DNA from: Ottelia alismoides
Taxonomy: Eukaryota; Streptophyta; Magnoliopsida; Alismatales; Hydrocharitaceae
Direction of reading: 5' to 3'
NCBI GenBank assembly: GCA_037367405.1
Contig: JAZKJV010011598.1
Span: 1,400,807 to 1,464,806, forward strand
DNA: 64,000 bases
Part shown: in pieces, positions 23,371 to 34,712 of the stretch
Layout: every line of letters starts with the position of its first letter
Numbering within the stretch: position 1 is the stretch's first letter
Translations under genes and position numbers: made by a program
Notes under the pieces: model-generated
What the model saw: the letters and a program-made list of their open reading frames with translations, nothing else
What the model was told of the DNA's origin: nothing
Database searches by the model: none

Positions 23371-24580
23371 ATTCTATACGCTACTCTCTTCTGATCGTCC
23401 GGGGTTCTGTGGGGGTTAGGACGTCGATTCAGCAAATTTCGCTGAGACTGTTGATTCTCTGGATTTGGAGGTTGTGGACGCTGCGAACCTAAGATACACT
23501 TGGCGGGGTTCTGGATCCCGCTCCCGTATAGATCGTTTCTTGGCATCGGATGGGCTCCTCGAGTTTTTCCCTTTGGCATTCGTCACGGGTAGGGCTCGGA
23601 TGCGGTCAGACCATACTTCACTGATTTGGGACTCTGGGGAGGCTTCCCACCCGCGTGGTTCCTTTAGGTACAAGAGGGCATGGCTTTTGGAGGAGTCTTT
23701 CAAGGACCTGATTGCCTTGCATTGGTCTTACTTTGTCGTTTTCGGGTCTGTAGTTTCGAGGTTCGTTCAGAAGTTAGCCTCCTTGCATGTCAGGCTTTGT
23801 GCGTTCAAGAGGGACTCCATAGAGTCTGGGAGATGGACACTTTGCTTTCTGGCAGGATGATTGGACGGGTGGTGGGTCTCTTGATGGGCGTTTTCCACGC
23901 CTGTTCTCCTTGACGTCGGATCATGCTGCGAGTATCGCTAGCTGCTGGTGTGACTGAAACTGGATGCCGAGTTTCTGCGCTAATTTCTCGGACCAACGCT
24001 TAGAGGAGTTTCTTCTTTTGCTGGACACTCTGACGGCTGTTGTGGGACCTACAAGAGGTCGGGATCATTGGGTTTGGAAGGGGAACCATTTTTCAGTCAA
24101 GAAGGCATACAAGGCGATTTGTAGACCGCCTCCCACACACACGGATGATCTGATTAGGGACTGCAATATTATCTGGGGGTTTCGGTTGCCCGAGAGAGTG
24201 GGCTTTTTCCTTTGGCTGCTGAGACGGAAAAGGCTCTTGACGAGAGATCGGTGCACCAGATTCTTTGGGACGGTTTCTGATATGTACCCTCTTTGCGAGA
24301 TCGGAATTGAATCGGTGGAGCATCTTTTCTTTCTTTGTTCGAGAACATCGGCTCTGTAGAAGGAGGATGATCTGGATTGGATCTGTGTGCGGAGCTTCGA
24401 CACGTTTTGGGTCTCCTTGCGGGGAGCGCTTCATCGACCAAGGAGGGAGCTACTTCGCCCTATGGCAATTTTATGGTCAATCTAGTTGGCTAGAAATGCT
24501 TCTATTTTCTTGGGTCAAAGGTTTTATCAGGAGAACGCATGTATACAATCTGGGAGTCTGGTTGAGGAGTGGATGTTGCA
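23371..24580 (+). pseudogene. LINE-C: duplicated endonuclease segment then C-terminal zf-RVT region
   Basis: 23387-23818 repeats the endonuclease segment of 21012-21435, including YTWRGSGSRSRIDRF and SDHTSLIWD. From about 23825 the reading returns to GRWTLCFLAG/FAFWQDDW, the same point in ORF2 where it had left at 23370, and proceeds through FSVKKAYKAI and RLPERVGFFLWLLRRKRLLTRDRC to the zf-RVT residues CEIGIESVEHLFFLC. The join is flanked by near-identical 43-45 bp blocks (23326-23370 and 23825-23867). A stop at about 24358 disrupts the end. Confidence 0.8.
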
Positions 24581-24611
24581 CTGAGTGTGCTTTCTTTATT
24601 AATATAATTTT

Positions 24612-24638
24612 GGGGCAGACACCTCTGCGTGTTTCCTC
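24612..24638 (+). other. LINE-C 3'-terminal hairpin
   Basis: GGGGcagACAC-CTCTGC-GTGTttCCTC, 12 nt before the poly(A). Same layout as in LINE-B and LINE-E with a different loop sequence. Confidence 0.6.
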
Positions 24639-24689
24639 CTTCTTTGGATTAAAAAAAAAGCCTAGGAGTTTTTTTTGACACTCAAAAGA

Positions 24690-24717
24690 GGGGGAGACAC
24701 TCATAAGTGTTCGCCCC
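24690..24717 (-). other. LINE-E 3'-terminal hairpin
   Basis: On the minus strand: GGGGcgaACAC-TTATGA-GTGTctCCCC, just upstream of the poly(A). Stem blocks are identical to those of LINE-B while the loop differs. Confidence 0.65.
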
Positions 24718-24825
24718 AATTTATTAAGAAAGAAGATAGAAAATACTTACAGCGGGGATTACAACATAAGTCAAGGTAGATGGTAAAAGAGAGGATACCA
24801 TCCACCTCCCAAAAAAAGAAAAACG

Positions 24826-27800
24826 CTACACGGATAACCAGTCCGAACAAAAGCTATTTGCAGCGATACAAATATTTTCCTTATAGAAACGCTGCCCCGC
24901 AAAAAGCAATTTGTTTCTTCCCAGCCAAATACTCCAGATACGCGCAACGGGGACAATTCTTTCCGCCCTTGGCCGATTTGAGGCAGCAGCAAGGCTCTCC
25001 CAGAAATCATCAATGGAGGAGCGATTCACCCATCCCACGTCATCCCAGATGGCCTGCACGAGGAAACATTGAAGGAAAAGATGGCTGGATGTCTCGACGT
25101 CGGAGCCGCACAGACCACAGAATGAAGAGACATTCGGGAAGATGGAGGCGCAACGGTCACGAGTAAGCAATCTTCCACGTCTAAGAGTCCAAAGGAAGAC
25201 GCCAATCCTTTCCGGAATCTTGAGATCCCAAATGAACTTGCAGTGACGAAGAAAAGAAGCATCCGCATTCAAGACGGGGGGTAGAATAGAGAGATAAGCC
25301 TTCCGAGAAGTGAAAGTTCCGTCCAACCAAACAAAATGATCACGACCCGTAGAAGGGGCAGGAGCGTCCGCAAGGAGAGTCATCAAAGCGGTGAAGTCAA
25401 GGAGCCGCTGGTCCGAAAGCGTGCCCAACACAATAGGGCACCAGGCGCCATCGCTCCAGCAAGAAGCCACCGAAGCGAGTTTATCCCCGGCCATCGCATA
25501 AAGACGAGGAAAAAGATTCATGAAAATGCCCTTACCGGACCAATCCATCGACCAAAAGCGGAAGGATCTCCCATCGCAGATAGCCGGTCCAACCAACGAC
25601 CGGTTAGAGTTGAAGACAGAGAAGACATCGCGCCAGAATGAATGAAAGAAAACCTGGGAATGGCCGCCAAAAACGGAGACAAAGGCATTCCCATCCACCA
25701 CGCGGAGGCACTGCACCATGAAACTCTCATCCCGGCCTAAAAGCCTCATCGCCCATTTGAGGAGCCAAGCATCACGAACCACCGCCAAACGCCGAATGCC
25801 AAGACCCCCGTCGCGTTTTGGCCGAGAAATGTCATCCCAGCCAACTAAGTGCATCCCTCTTCTGTCAGAACCATTCTTACCCCAAAGAAATCGCCTCATT
25901 GATTTCTCCAAACGAAGCCGGATCCCCTTGGGCAGCCCGCGAGCCGATAAGAAATAGATGGGGATAGCCGAGAGGACAGATTTGATAAGAACTAACCGAC
26001 CGCCTTTGGAGAGCAACGACACACGCCAACCAGCCAATCTGGACTCGACCTTCTCAACGACCCTCTGATAATCACGCAAGCGCGCTCGGCCGAACGAGAG
26101 CGGCAATCCCAGGTATTCCAGCGGAAGCTCCCCGAGGGAAGCCCCCAAGACAGAGGAGCAATCCTCGGCCTCCAAAGCCGATAAGCCAAAAGGCACCATT
26201 TTTGATTTGGTTCCGTTGATGCGGAGCCCCGAAATCTCGCAAAAAAGTTGAATCGCAGTGGCCATCCCCAAGGCCTGAGACCGGCCTCCCTCAATAAAAC
26301 AAAGGGTGTCATCCGCAAATTGAAGAAGAGGAATATGAAAGTTACCCAAGTAACAACCGCGAGTGAAACCAGCATTTGCCACACCCTGGATCATACGAGG
26401 CATGACGTCCGCCGCCAGAACGAAAAGAAGAGGGGCGAGGGGGCAGCCCTGACGAACCCCCCTGCGCGGCTGAAAAAGGTCCCCGGCCGGCCGACCGTTA
26501 AGCGAGATGGAGAAGGAGACAGTAGTAACACATCGTCTAACCCAGGAGATCCACAAGGGAGGGAAGCCCCGAGACTTCAAAACCGCCCACAGGAAGCGCC
26601 AGTCCAAGGAATCATAAGCCTTAGCAAAATCTATCTTCCATAGTATCCCTTTCGTGCCATTTCTATGCCACCCATCAATAACCGCAGATGCCAGCGCGAA
26701 GCAGTCGGAGGTTTGTCTCCCTTGGATAAAAGCGGCCTGAGCGGGAGAAATTAGAGAGTCAAGCAGGGGAGCAAGCCGTTTAGCCAAAGCCTTGGCAATG
26801 ATCAAATAGATGCCATTAGATATAGCAATAGGGCGAAAGTCCCCAATACGGGTTGCCCCATGAGACTTCGGAATAAGAACCAAGCTGTTCCGGTTAAGCC
26901 TGTCGAATCCCCGATTTCCATTGCAAAATTCGAGAGCGACATCTAAAACATCATTGGAGATCACATCCCAGAAGTCCCTATAGAAAGAAATGGGGAAACC
27001 ATCGGGACCAGGGGAGGCGTCGACGTTAAGGTCCCAAACCGCCCCCTTAAGCTCCTCAAGCGTGAACGGCCTAGTTAAAATAGTCGAATCCGAGGCGGCG
27101 AGAGAAGGGACCCCGTTGGCAGTCCATCGCCACGAAGAGGAGGGCTGTCGATCGAAGAAACTCTTGAAGTGGTTAACCAATGCCGAGCCTAACTCGCGAG
27201 AGCCCTGAATAGAAACGCCCCCAATTTCAAGGGAGGAGATACGATTAGCGCGCTTACGAGCACTGGCGACCCGGTGGAAGAAAGCAGTGTTAGCGTCCCC
27301 ACTCTTAATCCACCGAATCCGAGAGCGCTGCCTCCACTCGATCGCCTTTTTCCTGTCGTCCTCCGAGATAAGATGTAAAGCCGAGGATCGCTCAGATAAT
27401 TCCTCAGGAGAAAGCTCCCTATCGTTCTCCAAACGATCGAGACGAAGAATAATTTCCTCCGCGCTGTTGCGAGCAACAAGTCTAGCCTGGCGAATGGAAA
27501 ATTTGAACGAGGCGAGGGCACGTCGAAGGGACGAAAGCTTAAGATCGAAACGGTGAGCCGCATGACCAGAATAAGAAATCTGAGACCAATGATTGCGGAC
27601 CAAATCCTTAAAGTTTTATTCCAGCTGCCAGCTCCTCTCATAACGGAAAATACCACGAGGACGGGAGGACTCGTCAGCCTCCCAAATAATGGGGGAGTGA
27701 TCAGAAAAAGATCTCGGCCTAGAAGAAACCGAGCAAAGCGGGAAGGCCTCCATCCAACGAGTATTTGCAAAAAATCTGTCAAGACGTGATCGAGAAGAGG

Positions 27801-28367
27801 AGTTGCGCCAAGTGTAAGAAATATCATTAGCCACCAAATCTTCGAGAGCCAAACCATGGATGAAGTCCAAAAAATCGGTCGAGCCGGGATCTCTTCCCCC
27901 CCTACCACGAGGGCGGTCGCAAGCGAGCAGAGTAACGTTAAAATCCCCCCCACAATCCAAGGAATGTTCCCCAAAGCCGCAGCATCCACATTTAGATCCT
28001 CCCATAATAATCGACGAGCGACATGGCATAATGGCGCATAAACGCAAGAGAAAGCCAATGGAGCATTCGAATCCACATGAACAAGGGTGACAGTGATAGA
28101 GTGACGTCCAAAACGAGAGCAAACGAAGGAAAATCTTGAAGAGCGCCAAGCAATAATAGCACCACCAGAAGCGCCAACCGCGTCCAAGGAGCAAAAAGCG
28201 TCGACAGGACCCGCCCCAAAAGATTTCCACATGGCGTCATCGACCCCAGTAAGTTTAGTTTCCTGGATAAAAACAACATCACAGTCCCATTCGCGCAAAC
28301 GCGAGCCCAAAGCCTGGCGACGATTCGGGTCGCCCAAACCACGAACATTCCATGATAGTAGCTTCAT
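24826..28367 (-). pseudogene. LINE-E ORF2 (endonuclease, reverse transcriptase, zf-RVT), two lesions
   Basis: ATG at 28365-28367 starts MKLLSWNVRGLG. The endonuclease shows FIQETKL, GGDFNVTLLACDRP, YTWRNSSSRSRLDRFF and SDHSPIIWE. RT is continuous from 27603 leftward over about 925 codons, with SPGPDGFPISFYRDFWDV, FIQGRQTSDC, KAYDSLDWRFLW, RRGVRQGCPLAPLLF and FADD at 26308-26319, then zf-RVT CGLCGSDVETSSHLFLQC. Two lesions are visible: a frame change at a run of seven G (27945-27951) and an in-frame TAA at 27616-27618. It would nick target DNA and prime cDNA synthesis there. Function is lost unless a lesion is a sequencing error. Confidence 0.9.
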
Positions 28368-28413
28368 TAAAATTACAAAAAGGGCCCCAAAAAGTGAATA
28401 TAGCCCAAATCAA

Positions 28414-29312
28414 CTACAGATGGGGACGGCGCTGGCCCGCCCGGCGAAGCCCTGCCGCCTCTGCAACAGCCTCGCGAACCGGCGAAAAGGGATCATCAGG
28501 GAACGATTCGAGGCGACGAGAATATACAATTCCATATCTTGATGGGGAAGCACATATATCATTCCAAGAGCTCCAAGATGTAGCATAGCGGGTCGGCGAA
28601 TCCGAGGGAGCATTCGAAGAAGAAGCCATAGCTTCGCCAGCATACCTAGAAGTCCGATTCGAGAAAGAGGGCAGACCACCAGTCTGAGAGAACATACCAG
28701 CCATGGGCGAGGAGACGGCCCCCGAGGGCTCCGAGGCCAGCGAATTGAGAAGATTCGCCGGAGAGGAAGAAGACTGATGTTCGGACGAAAGCGTCTGATA
28801 ATAGGGCAGAGATGAAACCGGAAGAGGACAAGGATAGTTCGAATAGCATAAGAGAGGTTCGCTGGAAATAATCGAGTCAGAGACCGCCCGTGACGGGCTC
28901 GGATTGTCATCAAGATCCGACCCGGTTAGCGGAATAGGAACCGCCATCGCATAGCAAGAGACCACCCCGCGGTCCAGAGGATCGGGAATAACAGAAGCGT
29001 CACCCGGCAGAGAATCGTTCTCGAAAAGGCTCCCAGGCACGTGAGAGGGCGACCTTCCCGCTTCCCAAGAGAAATGAAGCCCAGCCGACATTTCATAACG
29101 CTCGCCATGCAGCTGCGGCGCTTCGATAATATCTTTGCAAAATGACACGTGTCCCACAGAAGATGAACCGCCGAAGGCAGCATCGGACGGGAAACCGTTG
29201 TCGGAGATAGGAGAAGGCTGAGGCGGATCGTCCGGCGACGGGAAGAAGAACTCCAACTTGAAAGACCATCTGCCGAGAGACAGCTTCTCGAATAGAACCT
29301 TGCCCTTTCTAC
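28414..29312 (-). pseudogene. LINE-E ORF1, C-terminal part
   Basis: One open frame of about 280 codons from 29256 leftward, preceded in frame by VLFEKLSLGRWSFKLEFFFP, whose upstream end is lost at the element's truncation. It is Ser/Pro-rich with no zinc knuckle, which would lie upstream. Its stop lies about 50 bp before the ORF2 ATG, the usual ORF1-ORF2 spacing. Assigned to ORF1 by position and by similarity of its start to plant LINE Gag-like proteins. Confidence 0.65.
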
Positions 29313-29394
29313 ACCTTTATGAGGCTTCATCATGGGTGTATCATGCTAATTCTTTGATGCTGCCAGCTTCCTGATATCTGCATACATTGCTATG

Positions 29395-29537
29395 TGTTGA
29401 GATATCTTTATCTCATTGTGTTGATCTCTCATTTCTTTTTCTTTCATGTGTCTATTATGTAATGTACCCATGGCTTTTCTCCCATATAAGAGAGCCCTTG
29501 TGTCTCAATAATGAAAATCCATTCTTTTTTCCCAACA
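29395..29537 (+). repeat. Copia-3 5' LTR
   Basis: TGTTGAGATA...CCCAACA, 143 bp, with CATATAAGAGAGCCC as promoter core. Followed directly by the primer binding site. Confidence 0.93.
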
Positions 29538-29549
29538 TGGTATCAGAGC
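29538..29549 (+). other. Copia-3 primer binding site
   Basis: TGGTATCAGAGC, an exact match to the initiator tRNA-Met complement. Confidence 0.92.
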
Positions 29550-30145
29550 AACGGTCCTAGATAGGGGTTCCCGTATCTCACTAAAAACCCTAACCCTACC
29601 CGCCCACCCCCCGCCAGCGACCGCTCTGGCCCTCCCCTCCGTCGGCTGCCACCTGCAGCTGGATACCGCCCCATCTTCAGCCAACCGTTGCGGCGCCCTT
29701 GGCCCTATAAGCTATCGTCGAGGCATGTTCAGGCCCTCCCTCGGCCAACCAGGCCGCCGCCTGGGCACCTTGCCCTACAGGCCGACGCCTGGGACCTATC
29801 TCGGCCTTCCAAGCTACCGCCCAGGCCCGTCTAGGCCATTGCAACGGCCTCCCAGCCCCCCACGACTGCCGCACCGACCTTCCCAGGCTGCCTCTGGCCC
29901 TCCCATGCGCGTTCTTGCGCCTTTGGGCACCTTTGCGGTTCGATTTGCTGTCCGAATCGTTCTGATTTCGACCAGGGATCGTGATTTCGGACACATAAAT
30001 CACGCTTTCCGGCCTTAGACTACAACATTGATTGAAGAGGATGGTTGTACGAGTCTACACGTACAACCACTCCATATGATTGTGTAGACTCACTCACAAT
30101 AGTCTACTTCCCAGTTTTGTTCCGGATTTTCGGCATTTTTCTATC

Positions 30146-31280
30146 ATGTCAGAGAACAAGGGTGACGTTTTTTCATCGCCGGTGCCTTCAAGGGCCTGGC
30201 TCCCATCGTAAAGATGGATGGAACCAACTAGGAGTTATGTTCCATGCAGTTTCACACCCTTATGCATTGCCATAACAAGGAGCACATTTTGACTGATTTT
30301 GAGTTGACGGACAAGACTGGGTCTAATGCTTCTTGGAAGCACGATGATGCCTATGCACGGATTTGGCTTTCTGGGATGCTCACCACGAAGATTGCCAATG
30401 ACATCGTCAATCAACCCACAACCAAGGCTTTGTGAGACATCTTAGCAGCCATATATGGGCAAGCTAAGAATGAGAGCAAGATTGTACAGTTGCAGTATGA
30501 CATTTTTTCGACCAAGCAGAATGGTCGGCCTCTTCATGCTCACTTCTCATATTTTCGAGGCATTTTTGAGTGACTCCATAGCTTTATGCCCATTACTACC
30601 AGTACTGAGCAGCAACAGGCATATCGGAATGCCACTATGACAGGTGTCTTTCGTCATCCCTTGACTATGAGTACGATGCATCACATGCTCAACTACTTAC
30701 TGGAGAGACGATACCGCCAATGGAGGAGGTCTACAAGAGGTTGAGAAGAATCACTACTTCATCTACTACCACTGCAATGGCATCTTCTCGCGACAGAGGG
30801 GGTACTTCACAGTTTCGCGGGCAAGGATCTCGTGGTAGAGGAGGATGACGTCAACGTGGCCCATGTCACACTGCCACCGTCAAGGTCATTCGTTGAGACA
30901 TGCTATCTGAATCATGTGTATCCTGCATTTGCTCGTGTAGCTGAGCAGATAGAGCCTACTCCGGCTCCTCATGATGCGAGGCTTGATGATATTGTGTCTA
31001 GATTGAGAGAGACGATGACTACATCGACCACTCCAGCTGCAAGACCTTCTGACGTTGCAATTACTACCAAAGCTTCTACAGTTCATCAGGTATTACTTGT
31101 GCACTTACCAATTGTAGCAGTTCAAATTTGACTGATTGGATCATGGACTCCGGAGCTTCTCATCATATGTGTGGAGATCGAGCTTAGTTTAGTTCTTACA
31201 GATCTATCCCTCCTGGTAGATCAGTGGTGATTGCAAATGGAGTTCATCTACCCATTGTTGGTCATGGGGAGATTGTCCTC
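30146..31280 (+). pseudogene. Copia-3 gag and protease start, broken
   Basis: ATG at 30146-30148 (MSENKGD...). Recognisable gag blocks include KTGSNASWKHDDAYARIWLSGML and, in other frames, the YRNATMTGVF segment. The zinc knuckle near 30870-30915 keeps only part of its ligands. The protease motif near 31135-31165 reads WIMDSGASHHMCGD. An early TAG (ACTAGGAGTT near 30229), a TGA near 30435 and several frameshifts inactivate it. The frame is cut at 31280 by the nested LTR-like segment and protease/integrase resumes at 35071. Confidence 0.78.
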
Positions 31281-32367
31281 TGCATAGGAATTGAGATTCG
31301 GAGGTGTCAGATAAGTTAGGTCAGAGAGTTGAATTAACGAGATCAAGATAACCAAGACCTATGTCGTATGCTGTCACAATATAGGCACGCAATCTCTGAC
31401 CGGCAACAGATGTATTGCTATATGTTTGAGTATGTATATTAGGCATATCATTAGGTTGATGACCTAATCAAAGTTTATACACTGATGAGCTGGTGTGCAT
31501 ATGAGTAATACAATCTCTTAAAGTGATCATACAGGTTCACTACTGAATTGGAAGACATGAGCTCACTCATGAGATATTGGAACCGACCAAATTCCATGCA
31601 TGGTTGTCTTGCTTTGGAAGCATGACAAGAATTTATAGGTATGTTATATGCTTTTGAAAAGCATATGATTGATACCAACTCTCAATGACCGAAAGAGAAA
31701 CTTAATGATAAAATCGTGAAGAAGACAATCTAATTGTGATCTAAAACTTCAGGTTTATTCTAGGTCCTTCAGTATGCAAGATGTACGGGTATTATGAATA
31801 CTCGGGGGTGATGTGATCGTAAATGATTGTATAACCATGATACCTCCATTCCGATGGAGTAATGAAAATGTTTGAATTTTAGTGACTCCTCTCAATAGAT
31901 TAGTAATCTCATCTTAGTCCAAATGTTGGACATTGATCTGAATGCGATTCGGATGCAATGATAAGATTAGATTCATCGTTTGGTTTGATCAAACATCTTT
32001 GAGAGGTCCCCGAGATCTGGATTTGAGATATGATCTCAATCCAAGTTACTCTACATGGAATGTACAATCGTCATGTCCTTATCTCCAAGCATCTGCGGAG
32101 AAATCGCACTATTCTTGAAAGAGTTCCAGAATAATTGTTGATAATTTATGCATTATAAATTGATGATTAAATGTGATTTAGTTATCATAAATAATATGGA
32201 TATGATTCATATTATTTGGACACATGAGAATAGACATCCAAGATAATTAAATATGATTTAATTATCCAGGATATGATTAATGTGGATATCATTATCCATA
32301 ATAATCATAAATATTATAAATATGATTTACAATATGTTGCAGATATTTAATTGTAAATAATATTTAC
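31281..32367 (+). repeat. LTR-like segment A nested in Copia-3
   Basis: It replaces Copia-3 sequence from 31281 (TGCATAGG...), directly after TCCTC. AT-rich, no coding frame, with short repeated ATAATCATAAAT/TATGATT motifs toward its right end. It ends TTTAC at the boundary with the Copia-1 LTR. Possibly the U3 part of the same LTR whose remainder is 2804-3661; this is inferred from the shared TTTAC, not shown. Confidence 0.5.
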
Positions 32368-32513
32368 TGTTGGGAAAAATAAGAGACTTGTTTATTCCAT
32401 ACGCCCTAGGCTCTCTTATATAGGAGAGTAGCCTATGGCTAAATTACACCAAGAGTCCAGAAGAATATAGAAAAATATGAAACAGTACAAATAACATAAC
32501 ATATATCTCTACA
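32368..32513 (-). repeat. Copia-1 3' LTR
   Basis: 146 bp, same length and ends as 2658-2803 with about four substitutions by eye. Confidence 0.93.
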
Positions 32514-32549
32514 CTCCCCCTCAAGATGGAGCATGGATGTCGATCATGC

Positions 32550-34712
32550 TTAGCTTGGACGAGCACTTCTGGAATGGCCCTCTAAGTAACGCCTTGGTAA
32601 ATATACTGCAGTTTGGTCCCCTGAGCTGACATAAGATGTTGAAATAAAACCCTTTTGAATCATATCTTGTATAAAGTGACAATCAACCTCAATGTGCTTG
32701 GTTCGTTCATCAAATGCTGGATTATTGGCAATAAATATAGTAGCTTGATTGTCACATTCCAGAGCCATAGGAAGTGGGACTTCTATATATAGATCTGTAA
32801 GAACATCTTTCACCCACATCATTTCTGTACTAACCTGGGCCATAGCCCTATATTCAGACTCAACACTGGATCTGGCTACAACAGTTTGCTTCTTGCTTCT
32901 CCATGAGACAAGAGAGTTTCCAATATATACAGCAAATCCAGTGGTGGATTTCCTATCCTTGGGATATCGTGCGTAATCTGCATCTGCACACGCTGAAATA
33001 GCAATCTCCTTGTCTTTCTTGAACAACAGACCTGCACCTAGAGATGATTTAAGGTACCTGAGTATCATATGTATAGCATCCATATGTACCTGACATGGTT
33101 GCTCCATAAACTGGCTCACCCGACTAACAACAAAAGAAATATCGGGTCTGGTAATGGTAACATAAAGAAGTTTTCTCACCAGTTCTCTGTATCTTCTCCT
33201 ATCCACCTCATCAGTGTCATCATCATATAATTTCATGCTAGGATCCATAGGTGTAGTGGCCGATCGACATCCAAGCATTCCTGTTTCACTCAGCAGGTCA
33301 GTGACATATTTCCTCTGGGTCATTACAAGTCCATGTGGATTTCTGGCGAATTCTAATCCTTGAAAATATCTAAGGACTCCAAGATCCTTGGTAACAAATT
33401 CACGACCCAACATTTCTTTCGCCCTCTGAATTCCTTGTCCATCATCACCTGTAATCAGAATATCATCTACATACACCATAGTTGCAATAATACCTCTGGA
33501 TGTTTTCTGTATAAACAGGGAATGATCTGCATTGAAACGTCTGTACCCCTGTTTTTCAAACAAGTCTGAGAGCTTTTGGAACCAAGCTCTAGGGCTCTGC
33601 TTAAGGCCATAAATGGCCTTATGAAGTCTACACACCTTGGAACACTCTCCCTCAACAACAAAACCAGGTGGTTGTTGCGTGTAGACTTCTTCCTGCAAGT
33701 CACCATATAAAAAAGCATTCTTAACATCTAATTGGAATAATGGCCAATCACGAGTAACCGCAACAGAAAGAAGGATCCGTAAGGTGGAATGGCGAGCAAC
33801 CAGCGAGAATGTATCAAGATAATCCACTCCATATGTCTGTGTAAACCCACGAGCAACCAAGCGTGCCTTGTATCTGTCAATGCTGCCATATGCATTCTGC
33901 TTAACCGCGAAGACCCACTTACAGCTCACTGTAGACACACCGGTAGGTGCAGGGATAAGGCTCAAGGTACCTCTTGATTGAAGAGCAGCCATCTCTTCTT
34001 CCATAGCTAAACGCCATCTACTGTCCTTCAATGCATCTTGGTAATTCCATGGAATATCCACAGCAGATAGTGCAATGGTAAAGCTCCTGAATTCACCAGA
34101 TAAACGATCAAAAGAAACCGTGGATGCTATAGGATATGACACGCAGCTACGCTTCTGTTTCCGAAGTGCAATAGGTAGTTCCAAATCACTTGCATCCTCA
34201 TCTGTCCTCTGTAACACAGCCTGCTCAGGTAAATCATTAGATCCATCATTATTGATTATATTCTCAGAACATACCTCAAGCGAGCTAGATGATGAGCGGT
34301 GACCATGAGCAGAAGCATACCGACGGGTATAGTGGAGTGGCAATGGGGGAACCGGAATTGTAACAGGAGGTGTAGGTGATGTAAGTAGTGGTGGAGGTGG
34401 TGATGGTGGTGGCATGTATATGGCTTCATCAGTGTATGAGGATACCAACTTATCACCTGTAGGAGAGAAGTACATAACAGACTCAAAAAAGGTAACATCA
34501 ACACTAACAAAGTATTTCTTGCGCAATGGATCATAATACATGTACCCTTTTTGTGTCCTGGAGTACCCGACGAGAACACACTTGACAACCCTAGGAGAGA
34601 GCTTGTCAATATATGGAAACGACTTGTGGACAAAGGCAACCGAGCCAAACACACATGGAATAAGAGAGAACAATTCTTTTTCAGGGAAAACTAGGGAGAA
34701 AGGAATCTTCTC
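32550..34712 (-). pseudogene. Copia-1 pol C-terminal half: integrase end, RT, RNase H
   Basis: One frame stays open for over 700 codons. It starts inside integrase (ELFSLIPCVFGSVAFVH, YSRTQKGYMYYDPLRKKYF) and passes a proline-rich linker. It then enters RT ([34 protein letters not shown], active site [13 protein letters not shown]) and RNase H (CADADYARYPKDRKSTTGF, ECDNQATIFIANNPAFDERT). The last residues diverge after SSGDQTA: a small deletion shifts the frame just before the usual C-terminus. Its N-terminal half is missing here. Best-preserved Copia RT-RNase H in the window. Confidence 0.9.

Larger units (their letters stand above)
19407..24659 (+). mobile_element. LINE-C, chimeric LINE with nested LINE-D
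   Basis: Target duplication GCCTAGGAGTTTT at 19394-19406 and 24660-24672; poly(A) at 24651-24659. The element starts inside the endonuclease, is interrupted at 19436-21011 by LINE-D, runs through endonuclease and RT to about 23370, carries a second endonuclease segment at 23371-23824, and then finishes the C-terminal region and 3' UTR. Its right duplication lies at the poly(T) of LINE-E, so it inserted at that LINE's tail. Confidence 0.9.
24669..29312 (-). mobile_element. LINE-E, long and least damaged LINE
   Basis: Read leftward: C-terminal part of ORF1 (28414-29312), ORF2 with endonuclease, RT and zf-RVT (24826-28367), 3' UTR, terminal hairpin and poly(A), seen as T8 at 24669-24676. The ORF1 N-terminus with its knuckles is missing, so the copy is 5'-truncated near 29312. 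I could not find a convincing target duplication; LINE-C inserted at its poly(A) and obscures the left flank. Confidence 0.9.
32368..34712 (-). mobile_element. Copia-1 copy, 3' half
   Basis: Read leftward: integrase C-terminus, RT, RNase H, polypurine tract (plus-strand CTCCCCCTCAA, 32514-32524) and 3' LTR (32368-32513). The 5-bp flank TTTAC (32363-32367) equals the right flank of the 5' half at 2804-2808. At 34712 the element stops within integrase against a solo LTR. The last 230 bp match window positions 1-230. Confidence 0.92.

Noticed and set aside
29313..29394. Upstream exon of the katanin-like gene
   Set aside because: All three frames have stops or no resemblance to the residues expected before the Walker A exon.
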